A stretch of 50,481 nt of DNA from Anaerolineales bacterium (GCA_016927115.1 JAFGNH010000059.1:1-50481), one strand, 5' to 3'; shown: positions 1-9,038, counted from the first letter of the stretch. Numbers and translations are program-made. Notes: generated by a model not told the origin, from the letters alone.

Positions 1-82
1 CCCGTTTAATCCGGATATTGAGCAGAGATACAGCCATATTCAACGCATTCCTGTTATTTTTGCTTGACTTTCAAGACGGTAT

Positions 83-724
83 CTACAAACTCCTTCTGGC
101 CCGGATCAGCAGAACCAGGCTGTAGATACCCGTAGAGAGGAGAATCACATCCTCATACACACCATACCGGGCGATCTGGATAAAGGGCGTAAAGGGTATG
201 GCACACAGAAGCAGGATGCAAAAAATAACCATATCCACCCGAGGTAGTGAAATTGTCAACATCAGCAGCGCCAGTGCTGTCGTCGGGCATGGAAACGTAC
301 CGGGCATAATCAGTCCCGCGAAGGGGTGCCCAAGGATAAAACCGAACAGCGGGTAGCAAAAAATCAGCGCACCCAAAATAAGCACGCTGGTCTGCTGCCG
401 CCCTGTCGGAAGAGAGAATTCCATCTTCTGCTTAAACACATCTAACAGGAACAGGGCGGCAACGAGGATGAACAAAGCGGCGAATACGATATTGGCGGAG
501 CTGTTCCCGGACAGTCCACCGGCAGAGAGTACATAAAAGAATACGGCGTTCCAGGCGAAGCACATTGAAAGGAATATTCTGCAGAGGTTGTTCTGGAGCC
601 TGCCTGGTTTGATGAGTATCCAGAGAACCAGGAAGAGTGCGGTGAGATAAAAGATGTACTGGAAAGGTAAAATTCGAAGGCCGTAATTAAAAATAATTTG
701 CCAGAATTCTTCCCTGGTAACCAT
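83..724 (-). CDS. Integral membrane protein, DUF6064-like
   Basis: A 213-residue protein that is almost entirely hydrophobic, with about six or seven predicted membrane segments separated by short loops, so it should sit in the cytoplasmic membrane. The N-terminus (MVTREEFWQIIFNYG, then a first helix) and the overall pattern resemble the DUF6064 family as I remember it; no biochemical function is known for that family. The frame stays open upstream to a TTG at 803-805, but I prefer the ATG at 722-724 because the extra 27 residues are polar and the family normally begins just before this motif. The ribosome site is weak (GGTG), so the start is uncertain. It is transcribed away from the sugar operon and shares no obvious operon. 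Confidence 0.6.
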   Translation of the reverse strand: MVTREEFWQIIFNYGLRILPFQYIFYLTALFLVLWILIKPGRLQNNLCRIFLSMCFAWNAVFFYVLSAGGLSGNSSANIVFAALFILVAALFLLDVFKQKMEFSLPTGRQQTSVLILGALIFCYPLFGFILGHPFAGLIMPGTFPCPTTALALLMLTISLPRVDMVIFCILLLCAIPFTPFIQIARYGVYEDVILLSTGIYSLVLLIRARRSL

Positions 725-903
725 ATGTTCACCATAGATAGAGTAAAGCTGGTTGTAAAGAAGCGAATTTATTAACAGTGTACTCCTGGGATCCAGCCCG
801 TCCAATCCAGCTCAGATTTATTGTTCTCAATCGAAAAGTGCTGCCGAGGCACCCTCGTTAATCCTAAGGCTTACCTTGCAGCAGGCGAGATGGGTGTCCT
901 ATC

Positions 904-980
904 TTGACAAGGCCCCTCTAATTGTGCTACTGTAATGTTACCGGTCATGTTACCGGTAACATTACAGTGTAAACGCTTCC
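904..980 (+). promoter_or_regulatory. LacI-type operator cluster with a candidate promoter
   Basis: A perfect TTGACA lies at 904-909, but the matching -10 is poor (TACTGT at 928-933, 18-bp spacing). Immediately downstream, a 15-nt inverted repeat (930-944 with 953-967) contains the motif ATGTTACCGGT twice. The right copy forms the perfect palindrome GTTACCGGTAAC at 949-960 with a central CG. It is followed at 968-978 by TGTAAACGCTT, which resembles a LacI/CcpA-family half-palindrome. Central-CG palindromes are typical LacI-family operators. The cluster sits between the -10 region and the repressor start at 993, so autorepression together with control of the sugar operon is the natural reading. 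Confidence 0.7.
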
Positions 981-992
981 AGAGAGGGAGAT

Positions 993-1994
993 ATGGCCCA
1001 CACAGGTACCACCATCCGGGATGTAGCCGCTCTCGCTGGCGTCTCCCACCAGACCGTGTCCCGGGTTATCAACAACAACGACGGCGTCCGACCAGAAACA
1101 AAAGCCCGGGTCGAAGCAGCTATCCAGGAACTCAATTACATCCCCAGCGCTTCCGCCCGCTCCATGGCACGCGGCCACTCCTTCATGCTGGCCTGCCTCG
1201 TCCCCAACCTGATAGACTATACCTTCGGCAGCATCATCGAAGGCGGCCAGATGGAAGCCTGCCAGAACAACTACCTGCTGGTCTCCTCCTCCGCCCCTGA
1301 TGAACCCACCTTCGCCGCACTGATGGATGAGTTTGCCGCCAGCCGGCGTGTCGACGGGCTCGTTGTCGTCAATCCCTATATGGATAACCGCACCTCCCTG
1401 ATCCCACAGGGGTTCCCGGTCATTTTTACCGGCTCACGCTCCCAGGATCCCAAAATCTCCTCCATCGCCCTCAATGATTTCGAAGCCGGGCGCACAGCCA
1501 CCCGCTTCCTTCTTGAATCAGGCCACGACCGGCTTTGTACCATCACCGGCCCCATGATCGAAGACTGCAGCCGCGATCGCCTGCGCGGCTTCCAACAGCA
1601 GATCCGGGATGCCGGCCTGCCGGAAGACAATATCATCATGCATGGAGACTGGACTGCCAGCTCCGCCTACCATGCCTTCAGCACATATCTCAAGGAACAC
1701 GAAGCTCCCTGCGCTGTCTTCGCACAGAACGATCAGATGGCTATCGGCCTGATCCGCGCCGCCCATGAGTACGGGCTGAATGTGCCGGTCGATCTTTCTG
1801 TGATTGGAATCGACGATATGCCGCTGGCTTCATTTTTTACACCAGCCCTCACCACCCTGCGCCAGGATATGACCGCCATTGGTAAACAAGCCATTCAACT
1901 CCTGCTGCACACTATTGAACACCCGGATGCTCCCGCGGAGCATATTTCCATATCCCCAGAACTGGTGATCCGCCAATCTGTATCGCGGAAATAA
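993..1994 (+). CDS. LacI-family transcriptional regulator
   Basis: A 333-residue repressor of standard length. Residues 5-24 form the family helix-turn-helix (TIRDVAALAGVSHQTVSRVI), followed by the hinge helix region that contacts the minor groove, then a periplasmic-binding-protein-like sensor domain from about residue 60 to the end. The start at 993 has a good ribosome site (GAGAGGGAG). The gene heads the sugar-uptake operon and lies directly behind a clustered palindromic operator. It probably represses itself and the transport and beta-galactosidase genes until a galactoside-type inducer binds. The inducer is inferred from the GH42 enzyme in the same operon; nothing in the sequence identifies it directly. 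Confidence 0.92.
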   Translation: MAHTGTTIRDVAALAGVSHQTVSRVINNNDGVRPETKARVEAAIQELNYIPSASARSMARGHSFMLACLVPNLIDYTFGSIIEGGQMEACQNNYLLVSSSAPDEPTFAALMDEFAASRRVDGLVVVNPYMDNRTSLIPQGFPVIFTGSRSQDPKISSIALNDFEAGRTATRFLLESGHDRLCTITGPMIEDCSRDRLRGFQQQIRDAGLPEDNIIMHGDWTASSAYHAFSTYLKEHEAPCAVFAQNDQMAIGLIRAAHEYGLNVPVDLSVIGIDDMPLASFFTPALTTLRQDMTAIGKQAIQLLLHTIEHPDAPAEHISISPELVIRQSVSRK

Positions 1995-2069
1995 AGGAGG
2001 AAAAAGGGAAGAAAACCTTCTGACCTGTCGAGAACCAGCTTTGTTCTACTATTTAATGAGGAGAATACC

Positions 2070-3404
2070 GTGAAACGTAAAACTTTCTTGACAATCCTGA
2101 GCTTTACCATCATTTTCGCCACAATCCTGTCTGCCTGCCAGACAGAACCCGATGTGATCGAAAAGGTGGTCACCGAGGTCGTCGAAGTTGAAACGCAGAC
2201 CGAAATCGAGGTCCCGGTTGATAAGCAGATCGTAATCTACAACTCCTATATGTCAGATCCTGATCCCCGGGCTGCTGATGAAGCTACAGTGCAGATGTTC
2301 ATGGATGAGCATCCGGATATCCAGGTCATCCACAGCACAGTTGCTCATGAAGATTTCAAGACAGCTATCCGTGCCTATCTCACCGCCTCCACCCCGCCCG
2401 ATGTGATGACATGGTTTGCCGGCAACCGCGCCCGCTTCTTCATCGACAACGGCCAGATCATGGACATCAGCGATGTTTGGGAGGAACAGGGGTGGACCGA
2501 ATCCTACCCCAAGGGCTTCATGGCCATGAGCTCTGTCGACGGCCAGCAGTACTTCCTGCCGACTAACTGGTACTGGTGGGCGGTTTACTACCGGGTTTCT
2601 GTTTTTGAAGAACTCGGAATTGAACCACCTGAGACCTGGGATGAGTTCCTGCAGGTATGTGAAACCCTCAAGGAGAATGACCTCACACCAATCGCCATCG
2701 GCACCAAGTACCGCTGGACGGCGGCCGCCTGGTTCGATTACCTCAACATGCGCATCAATGGGCCTGAATTCCATATCAACCTGATGCTGGGTACGGAAAG
2801 TTATTCCGATCCGCGCGTCGCCGATGTGTTTGCCACCTGGCGCACCCTGCTCGATAACGGCTACTTCCTCGAGGATGCAGCCGCTTACTCCTGGTCCGAA
2901 GCGCTGGAACCCTTCATCGCCGGCGATGCCCCCATGTACCTGATGGGTGACTTCATTCGCGACAGCCTGCCCGACGATGTGGAAGCCGATCTGGACTTCT
3001 TCCGATTCCCGATCATCGACCCCTCTGTTCCAATCGGTGAGGATGCACCTACCGACGGCTTTTTCATCGCTGCTAATTCCCAGCACCCCGAAATGGCCAA
3101 GGAGTTCCTGGCCTACCTGGGCAGCGTGGAATACCAGACCTACTTCGCTGAACAGCTCGGCCGCCTGCCCACCAACAGCGGTGTAGATCGTTCAATGTTC
3201 ACTGCGTCTCAGCAGAAAGGTATGGAACTGATTGACGGTGCAGATTTTGTCGCCCAGTTCTATGACCGTGACACCACTCCCGAGATGGCCGATGAAGGCA
3301 TGAATGCCATGATGGCCTTCTGGGATGACCCCGACTCCATCGATGAACTCCTGACCGACCTTGAAGCGGCACGCCAGGAAATCTTTGCCGCCGAGGAAGA
3401 ATAA
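2070..3404 (+). CDS. Extracellular sugar-binding lipoprotein of an ABC importer
   Basis: A 444-residue family 1 solute-binding protein. A signal peptide ends in the lipobox LSAC with the lipidated cysteine at residue 23. The next residues form a Val/Glu/Thr-rich tether (about 29-50) of the kind common in Chloroflexota binding proteins. The mature domain begins at QIVIYNSY and shows the usual aromatic-rich sugar-binding regions (for example NWYWWAVYYR). Translation starts at a GTG with GAGGAG upstream. It lies 75 bp after the repressor and is followed by a strong hairpin, then two permease genes. Sugar specificity cannot be read from the sequence; beta-galactosides or galacto-oligosaccharides are inferred from the GH42 neighbour. 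Confidence 0.93.
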   Translation: MKRKTFLTILSFTIIFATILSACQTEPDVIEKVVTEVVEVETQTEIEVPVDKQIVIYNSYMSDPDPRAADEATVQMFMDEHPDIQVIHSTVAHEDFKTAIRAYLTASTPPDVMTWFAGNRARFFIDNGQIMDISDVWEEQGWTESYPKGFMAMSSVDGQQYFLPTNWYWWAVYYRVSVFEELGIEPPETWDEFLQVCETLKENDLTPIAIGTKYRWTAAAWFDYLNMRINGPEFHINLMLGTESYSDPRVADVFATWRTLLDNGYFLEDAAAYSWSEALEPFIAGDAPMYLMGDFIRDSLPDDVEADLDFFRFPIIDPSVPIGEDAPTDGFFIAANSQHPEMAKEFLAYLGSVEYQTYFAEQLGRLPTNSGVDRSMFTASQQKGMELIDGADFVAQFYDRDTTPEMADEGMNAMMAFWDDPDSIDELLTDLEAARQEIFAAEEE

Positions 3405-3416
3405 TAAACTTTCAAC

Positions 3417-3447
3417 AGGGGTTCGCGGCGCCAAACCGCGAACCCCT
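3417..3447 (+). repeat. Intercistronic hairpin between binding protein and permeases
   Basis: A perfect 12-bp inverted repeat (AGGGGTTCGCGG at 3417-3428, complement at 3436-3447, 7-nt loop) begins 12 nt after the binding-protein stop codon. There is no T tract, so it is not a typical terminator. Hairpins in this position in sugar ABC operons (malE-malF is the known example) protect the upstream message and let the binding protein be made in excess. That role is inferred here. Confidence 0.75.
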
Positions 3448-3476
3448 CGCCCCAACCGGGTGGAAGGAGAGCCACC

Positions 3477-4355
3477 ATGCTTCGCTCCCGGCGTGAGCTC
3501 ACTCCGTATTTATTCCTGCTTATTCCTGTTTTGATCTATTTTATATGGATAATCGCACCCATGGGCTACACCTTCTACCTGAGCCTGACTGACTGGGATG
3601 GGATCTCATCCCCGGACTATATCGGTCTGGAAAACTATGAAAAGTTGTTCCGTGATAAGGTCTTTTACTTTTCGCTGACAAATAACCTGAAGTGGTTGGG
3701 GACCTTCATCACAATCCCGGTTTTACTGGGCCTGGGACTGGCAATGGCCCTGAATGAAACCATCCCCGGCGAAAAATTTTTCAAAATGAGCTTTTATATG
3801 CCGATGGTGCTGGCAATGGTCGTCAGCGGCCTGATCTGGGGGTGGCTTTATCACCCCCGCGGCGGGTTGATCAATTTTATCCTGGAAACCACCCAGCTTG
3901 TGGAGAAGGGGCCGGGCTGGCTGAGTGACCGGGACATAGTCCTGTGGTCGATCATTATCGTTGCCATCTGGCGTCAGGTCGGCTACGTGATGGTGCTCTA
4001 CCTTGCCGGGTTGAAAAGTATCAATCCGCAGCTGCTGGAGGCCGCACATGTGGACGGCGCCAGTGGGTGGCGCACTTTCTGGAGCATCATCCTCCCGCTG
4101 CTTACTCCGGTAACGGTGATTGTACTGGTAATCAGTGTGATCGACTCGCTGCGCGCTTTCGACCTTGTATCAGTGATGACCCGCGGGGGGCCGGCTAATG
4201 CTTCCTCGGTATTGGCCAATTTCATGTACATCGAAGCATTTAACAACTACAAGATGGGGTACGGAGCCGCAATCGCCGTTATCCTTTTTATGCTCAGTCT
4301 CATATTTATCATCCTTTATCTGTATCGGGTGATGCAGGATGAAATGGAGTATTAA
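3477..4355 (+). CDS. ABC sugar transporter permease, MalF/UgpA type
   Basis: A 292-residue inner-membrane permease with about six membrane segments and the EAA loop near residue 188 (EAAHVDGASGWRTFWSIILP), which docks the ATPase. It belongs to the CUT1 carbohydrate-uptake family. The ribosome site GGAAGGAG lies in the loop of a short stem (GGTGG at 3459-3463 with CCACC at 3472-3476), so translation could be modulated by that fold. The second permease starts two bases after its stop codon. Together they should form the heterodimeric channel for the binding protein at 2070. The ATPase must come from elsewhere in the genome. Confidence 0.93.
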   Translation: MLRSRRELTPYLFLLIPVLIYFIWIIAPMGYTFYLSLTDWDGISSPDYIGLENYEKLFRDKVFYFSLTNNLKWLGTFITIPVLLGLGLAMALNETIPGEKFFKMSFYMPMVLAMVVSGLIWGWLYHPRGGLINFILETTQLVEKGPGWLSDRDIVLWSIIIVAIWRQVGYVMVLYLAGLKSINPQLLEAAHVDGASGWRTFWSIILPLLTPVTVIVLVISVIDSLRAFDLVSVMTRGGPANASSVLANFMYIEAFNNYKMGYGAAIAVILFMLSLIFIILYLYRVMQDEMEY

Positions 4356-4357
4356 CC

Positions 4358-5194
4358 ATGAAAAAAGGATACTTCAAATCTCCCTGGCGTGTACTGGTCT
4401 ATATCATCCTGATAATCTCCACCTTCCTCTGGCTGGTACCCATTTTTACCTCTCTGATCACCTCCGTACGTACCTACGATGACATTCTGACAAATGGCTT
4501 CTTCTCCCTGCCGGAGACAATCACACTGCAGAATTTCGCCACCGCCTGGAACCGCGGCGGATTGAGCCACTATCTGCCCAACAGCTTCATCATTACGCTG
4601 CCCTCCCTGTTCCTCACCCTGCTGCTCTCTTCTTTCGGCGCTTATGCGCTCGCCCGTTTTAAGTTCAAGGGCAATCGCCTGTTCTTCTACACCTTTGTCG
4701 GCGGTATGCTGCTCCCATTCCAGGTGCTGATGCTGCCGGTGTTCCGTCTGACGGATGCTCTCGGTCTTTATGACACATACTGGGGTTTGATCGGTATCCA
4801 TACGGCCTTCCAACTCGGCTTCTGCACCTTCATGCTGCGCAACTATATGCGCACCGTGCCCGGTGAAATCATAGAAGCCGCACGGATGGACGGCTGTGGT
4901 GAACTGGGTATATGGGGTAGAATCATGCTGCCGCTGACACTGCCTGCCATCGCCGCGGTAGCTACACTGGAATTTACCTGGATCTTTAATGATTACCTCT
5001 GGGCAATTGTGCTGCTGCGCAGCGACCAGCTTAAACCAATTACTGCCGGTCTGGCTACTCTGCAGGGGCAATACGTCACTGATTGGCCTGTGATCGTCGC
5101 CGGCGCATTGATCGGCACCCTCCCAACCCTGCTGGTGTTTATTTTCCTCCAGCGGTACTTCATTGAAGGGCTTACATTGGGCTCTACAAAATGA
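4358..5194 (+). CDS. ABC sugar transporter permease, MalG/UgpE type
   Basis: A 278-residue permease of the CUT1 family with six predicted membrane segments and an EAA loop near residue 173 (EAARMDGCGELGIWGRIMLP). It is the partner of the permease at 3477. The start ATG has GGAG nine bases upstream. The stop codon overlaps the start of the GH42 gene by four bases (ATGA), so the two are probably translationally coupled, which ties uptake to intracellular hydrolysis. No frameshift or unusual composition is visible. Confidence 0.93.
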   Translation: MKKGYFKSPWRVLVYIILIISTFLWLVPIFTSLITSVRTYDDILTNGFFSLPETITLQNFATAWNRGGLSHYLPNSFIITLPSLFLTLLLSSFGAYALARFKFKGNRLFFYTFVGGMLLPFQVLMLPVFRLTDALGLYDTYWGLIGIHTAFQLGFCTFMLRNYMRTVPGEIIEAARMDGCGELGIWGRIMLPLTLPAIAAVATLEFTWIFNDYLWAIVLLRSDQLKPITAGLATLQGQYVTDWPVIVAGALIGTLPTLLVFIFLQRYFIEGLTLGSTK

Positions 5195-7188
5195 AACTTG
5201 GTGTCTGTTACTATCCTGAACACTGGCCTGAGCAGCGCTGGGGGGAAGACGCCCGCCTGATGCACACCGCCGGTCTTTCCCTTGTGCGTATCGGAGAATT
5301 CGCCTGGGGACTGATCGAACCCGCGGAAGGGCACTACGAGTGGGACTGGCTGGACCGCGCTTTTGAAACTCTCGCGGCTGAAGGACTGCGTATTATTCTC
5401 GGTACACCCACCGCCGCCCCGCCGGCCTGGTTGACCCACAGCTATCCGGATGTGCTGCCGGTCGATGAAGCCGGTCGGCGCCGCAAAGCGGGTACCCGAC
5501 GCCACTACTGTTTCAACAGTCCGGATTATTTAGCACTGTCCAAAAACATCGTTTCCGGACTGGCAAAACGCTTTGGCTCCCACCCCTCCCTGCACGCCTG
5601 GCAGATTGACAATGAGTTCGGCAGCCATCAAACCACCCGCTGCTACTGTAACAACTGCACCCGGGACTTTCGCTCCTGGCTGCAGCAGAAATATGAAACC
5701 CTTGAAAAGCTCAATCAGTCGTGGGGAACCGTATTCTGGAGCCAGCTGTACAGCAGCTGGGAGCAGATCGAGCTGCCAAACCTCACTCTGGCACAGCCCA
5801 ACCCCTCACACTGGCTTGATTATGCCCGCTTCGCCTCGGATTCTGTCACCGCGTTCCAGCAGATGCAGATCGATATCCTGCAAACCCACTCACCCGGTGT
5901 GCCTGTGACACACAACGTGATCCCCAATCTCAGTGATATCAACCTGCACCAGCTCGCCCGCAAACTGGACAGGGCTTCCTGCAGCGTGTACCCTACCGGG
6001 CTGCTTGAAACGTCGGCTGACCGGTTCTATGTACCGGGAGAAGAACAGCCTGTTTTTGCCTATGATGCCGGTGACCCTGTTCTCACAGGATTCAACCTGG
6101 AACTGGTTCAAGGACTCAAACAGGCACCATTTACTATCATGGAACAGCAATGCGGCCAGGTTAACTGGAGCCGTTTCAACACCGGCATCCGCCCGGGTAC
6201 ACCCCGTTTGTGGACCCTGCATGCACTCAGTGCCGGTGCTGATGAAGTGCTCTACTTCCGCTGGCGCGCAGGCCTCTCCGGTGACGAACAGCACCACTCC
6301 GGGCTGCTGCGTCACGACGGCTCCCCTGATGTCGGCTTCCAGGACCTTCTTAAGCTGCAGCAGGATCTTCCGCTGCTGCAGCAGATCTGCACAGAACCGC
6401 AGGTAGTGGAAACGGCCCTGATCCTTGATTATGAGGACCTGTGGGCATTGGGGAAACAGCCACACCATGAATATTACAGCACTTTCAGGCTGCTGTTCTG
6501 CTGGTACCGTGCTTTTCAGCAGGCCGGTATCCCCTGCGCCATCCTCCCCCCCCACGCCGACCTGAGCCCCTTGAAGCTTGCCATCCTCCCCACCACCTGG
6601 ATCGGAAAGCCCGATCTGGCCGCCCGGCTTGAGCAGTATGTGCAGCACGGGGGAACCCTGCTGATGGGACTCCGCTCTGGATTTAAAACAACAACGAACA
6701 CGGTGAATCCGTATCCTTTACCGGGTGTTTTCCGCAAGCTGCTCAATATCCATGTTTCAGACTGGCACGCGCTCCCCCCGGGGCAGCGTCATGAAATTAA
6801 ATCAGACATTCCCGATCTGGCCGGACAGGCAGCGGTCTGGATTGAATCGCTGAAGCCGGACAGCCCACAAACCCTGGTTCACGCCACCTGGAACAGCGGG
6901 CCTTTCTCCGGATCCGCAGCACTGACCGAATACCCCTCAGGAACCGGGCAAACCTTCTACATGGGATGGTTTCCCTCCGCCGATCAGGCACGATCCCTGG
7001 TACACTATCTTGCTGGCAAGGCTGGAATCACATCCTTGCATGCTCTGCCGGACGGTGTTCTGGTATCCAGGTTTGGTGAGCACAGCATTTATCTGAACTT
7101 CAGCGACAGTGTACAAACGATATCCGTTGACGGTGAAACTTGCGCCCTCCCCGCACGTGATTATGCTTTACTTGAACATAAATCCTGA
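5191..7188 (+). CDS. Beta-galactosidase, glycoside hydrolase family 42
   Basis: A 665-residue enzyme that hydrolyses terminal beta-galactosides. It has no signal peptide and should act in the cytoplasm on imported sugars. The N-terminal TIM barrel starts at once (KLGVCYYPEHW). The acid/base is Glu142 in WQIDNEFG and the likely nucleophile is Glu318 in MEQQCGQVNW. Cys107, Cys151, Cys153 and Cys156 match the zinc-binding cluster known from thermophilic GH42 enzymes. A trimerisation-like domain and a small C-terminal beta domain follow, giving normal family length. It overlaps the permease gene by four bases. The zinc cluster and both catalytic residues are intact, so an active enzyme is expected. 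Confidence 0.95.
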   Translation: MKLGVCYYPEHWPEQRWGEDARLMHTAGLSLVRIGEFAWGLIEPAEGHYEWDWLDRAFETLAAEGLRIILGTPTAAPPAWLTHSYPDVLPVDEAGRRRKAGTRRHYCFNSPDYLALSKNIVSGLAKRFGSHPSLHAWQIDNEFGSHQTTRCYCNNCTRDFRSWLQQKYETLEKLNQSWGTVFWSQLYSSWEQIELPNLTLAQPNPSHWLDYARFASDSVTAFQQMQIDILQTHSPGVPVTHNVIPNLSDINLHQLARKLDRASCSVYPTGLLETSADRFYVPGEEQPVFAYDAGDPVLTGFNLELVQGLKQAPFTIMEQQCGQVNWSRFNTGIRPGTPRLWTLHALSAGADEVLYFRWRAGLSGDEQHHSGLLRHDGSPDVGFQDLLKLQQDLPLLQQICTEPQVVETALILDYEDLWALGKQPHHEYYSTFRLLFCWYRAFQQAGIPCAILPPHADLSPLKLAILPTTWIGKPDLAARLEQYVQHGGTLLMGLRSGFKTTTNTVNPYPLPGVFRKLLNIHVSDWHALPPGQRHEIKSDIPDLAGQAAVWIESLKPDSPQTLVHATWNSGPFSGSAALTEYPSGTGQTFYMGWFPSADQARSLVHYLAGKAGITSLHALPDGVLVSRFGEHSIYLNFSDSVQTISVDGETCALPARDYALLEHKS

Positions 7189-7207
7189 AATAATTCTGGA
7201 GCATGGT

Positions 7208-8734
7208 ATGAAAATGGAGAATGGACAGTATGTGTTGTTCGGTAACAGACTGAAAAAATCTTATTCCAGGACATCGGATCGCTGGCAGCAGTTCTTTATC
7301 CGTAAATTCAATTATGACCCGGATGAAACTTATCAGCTCAGCCTGGAGCATAACCCGTACCTGGGAAACATTTTCGGGCTGAAGAACATTGTGCGTAGTA
7401 GTGAAGGCGAACCGATCAGCACAGAAAACACCGTAGTCATCAGCACCATCCGCATGGGGTTCGGGCACTACCGCATCGCCATGGCAGGCGCCTCCGCCGC
7501 CCGGGCGATGGGGTTCACCCCTCTATGGCTCGATCTGCTGGCCATTCCCGGCATCACTACCGATGTGATCAATTTCAACAACACCTGGTACAGCCGTTTC
7601 TCCCGTATATCACAACGCAGTCTGTTGTTTAATAAATATATTTGGGAATCTGTCACCACCGGGGAACGGACGCTGCCGCTCCTGAATGGTTTGTTAAACA
7701 GCGTGCACATCGGCTGGCCGTGGCGCTTCCTGAAAACACAGGTAAAAGATTACAAGATGAGTGAGCTGTTCCGCAACCTGCACGAGGCTCTGCCTTCAGA
7801 TATGCCCGTGCTGACTGCCCATATGTGGAACGCCATGGGCGCCGTAGCTGGTGGCATGACCAATGTAGTCGACATGATGTTCGACAACTGGCCGATGTCC
7901 TTCCAGCTCACAGAAGGTGCAAAACACGGTGTACAGTCTCCCTCCGGCTATTATGGCTTCCGGTCTATGCGCGGTTTCGATGAGAAAGACCGCATTCTGA
8001 ACCCGGTGCCGTCCGATGCGCTGTACTACACTGGCCACCACGTCGATCATGAACTGGTAGAAAACATCGAAGTCGACTGTGCCGCCAGAATGGAACGAAT
8101 GAAAAAGAAAGAACCGCGCCGCTTCCTGTTGACGATGGGCGGCGCAGGTGCCCAGCGCGATCTGTTTAAAGCCATCATCGAACATGCCCTGCCGCTGATC
8201 AGGCAGGATAAGCTCACCCTCATGGTCAACCTCGGCGATCACAAGGACAACTGGGACTGGCTCAAGAAAGAGCTGGCCGGTCGCGAAGACGAAATCACCA
8301 CGCACTTCACCTGGGATGAGACACGGGCTTTCGCAGATCAGATCAGGGTGGGATCCGCTCACGGCCTTCATGTCTTCCTTCACGACAATATCTTCCATGC
8401 CGTATATTCAACCAACTACCTGATGCGTGTGGTGGATGTGCTCATCACCAAACCAAGCGAACTGGCGTTTTACCCCGTGCCGAAACTGTTCAACGAGCGG
8501 GTCGGCGGCCACGAAAAATGGGGAGCCATTCGCGGTGCAGAGCTGGGTGACGGCACAATCGAAGCGCGGACCATTCCGCAGACGCTGCAGGCGCTCGATC
8601 TGCTCACCAGGGAAGATGACTTGCTCACGATGTACTGCGACATGATAGTAAAAAATAAAAGCATCGGTATCTATGACGGTGCTTATAAATGTGTCGAACT
8701 GGCAACCGGCAGGAAATTTACCCGCTCCAGTTGA
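7208..8734 (+). CDS. Uncharacterised GT-B-fold-like protein (glycosyltransferase 28-like features)
   Basis: A 508-residue protein that I do not recognise as a named family. The region TVVISTIRMGFGHYRIAMAGAS resembles the N-terminal glycine/histidine loop of GT28-type enzymes such as MurG and MGDG synthase. The region LLTMGGAGAQRDLF resembles their GGSQGA loop, and ITKPSELAFYPVPKLF falls where a nucleotide-sugar loop would be. There is no signal peptide or clear membrane helix. The open frame extends back to 7109 inside the GH42 gene, but the ATG at 7208 has TCTGGAG seven bases upstream and is preferred. It is the last gene of the operon, 19 bp after the beta-galactosidase. A role in glycosyl transfer or phosphorolysis of the released sugar is only a guess. 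Confidence 0.72.
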   Translation: MKMENGQYVLFGNRLKKSYSRTSDRWQQFFIRKFNYDPDETYQLSLEHNPYLGNIFGLKNIVRSSEGEPISTENTVVISTIRMGFGHYRIAMAGASAARAMGFTPLWLDLLAIPGITTDVINFNNTWYSRFSRISQRSLLFNKYIWESVTTGERTLPLLNGLLNSVHIGWPWRFLKTQVKDYKMSELFRNLHEALPSDMPVLTAHMWNAMGAVAGGMTNVVDMMFDNWPMSFQLTEGAKHGVQSPSGYYGFRSMRGFDEKDRILNPVPSDALYYTGHHVDHELVENIEVDCAARMERMKKKEPRRFLLTMGGAGAQRDLFKAIIEHALPLIRQDKLTLMVNLGDHKDNWDWLKKELAGREDEITTHFTWDETRAFADQIRVGSAHGLHVFLHDNIFHAVYSTNYLMRVVDVLITKPSELAFYPVPKLFNERVGGHEKWGAIRGAELGDGTIEARTIPQTLQALDLLTREDDLLTMYCDMIVKNKSIGIYDGAYKCVELATGRKFTRSS

Positions 8735-8751
8735 GATTCTCCACCTTTCCC

Positions 8752-8799
8752 GGCTTCCCTTACAGGCCCTTCCTCTAGAAACACGTTGTAAGGGAAGCC
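8752..8799 (+). terminator. Hairpin at the end of the sugar operon
   Basis: A 13-bp perfect inverted repeat (GGCTTCCCTTACA at 8752-8764 with its complement at 8787-8799) with a 22-nt loop starts 17 bp after the last stop codon. It is followed by TCTATTTCTG, which is only weakly T-rich. It may act as a terminator or as an RNA-stability element. Confidence 0.6.
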
Positions 8800-9038
8800 T
8801 CTATTTCTGCTGAATCGTTTTTTCACTCTTCTACACATTAAACCCGGGCAGCAATCACTGGTAGAAGGCCTGTCCCTGAGGTATCCGTGGCTGACCCGGA
8901 ACCGAATGGGAGTATAAAATTTCTTCACTCCTCGGCATAGCTTCATAACCATGCGGCAGTCTCAAACAGGGGGAAAGAATTCGGTATAGAATAGTACATA
9001 GTTAATTCGATAAAACTTCTAAGGATACATAACCAATA
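8800..9038. other. Intergenic stretch, no gene seen
   Basis: Between the operon hairpin and the next gene I see no convincing ORF, repeat or RNA. TATAGAAT-like sequence near 8985-8992 could be a -10 element for the gene at 9039, but no -35 element stands out. Confidence 0.4.

Noticed and set aside
8683..8952. An 89-codon minus-strand ORF after the sugar operon
   Set aside because: It runs through the operon hairpin and the end of the preceding gene, has no domain, and is Cys/Arg-rich in a way typical of chance frames.
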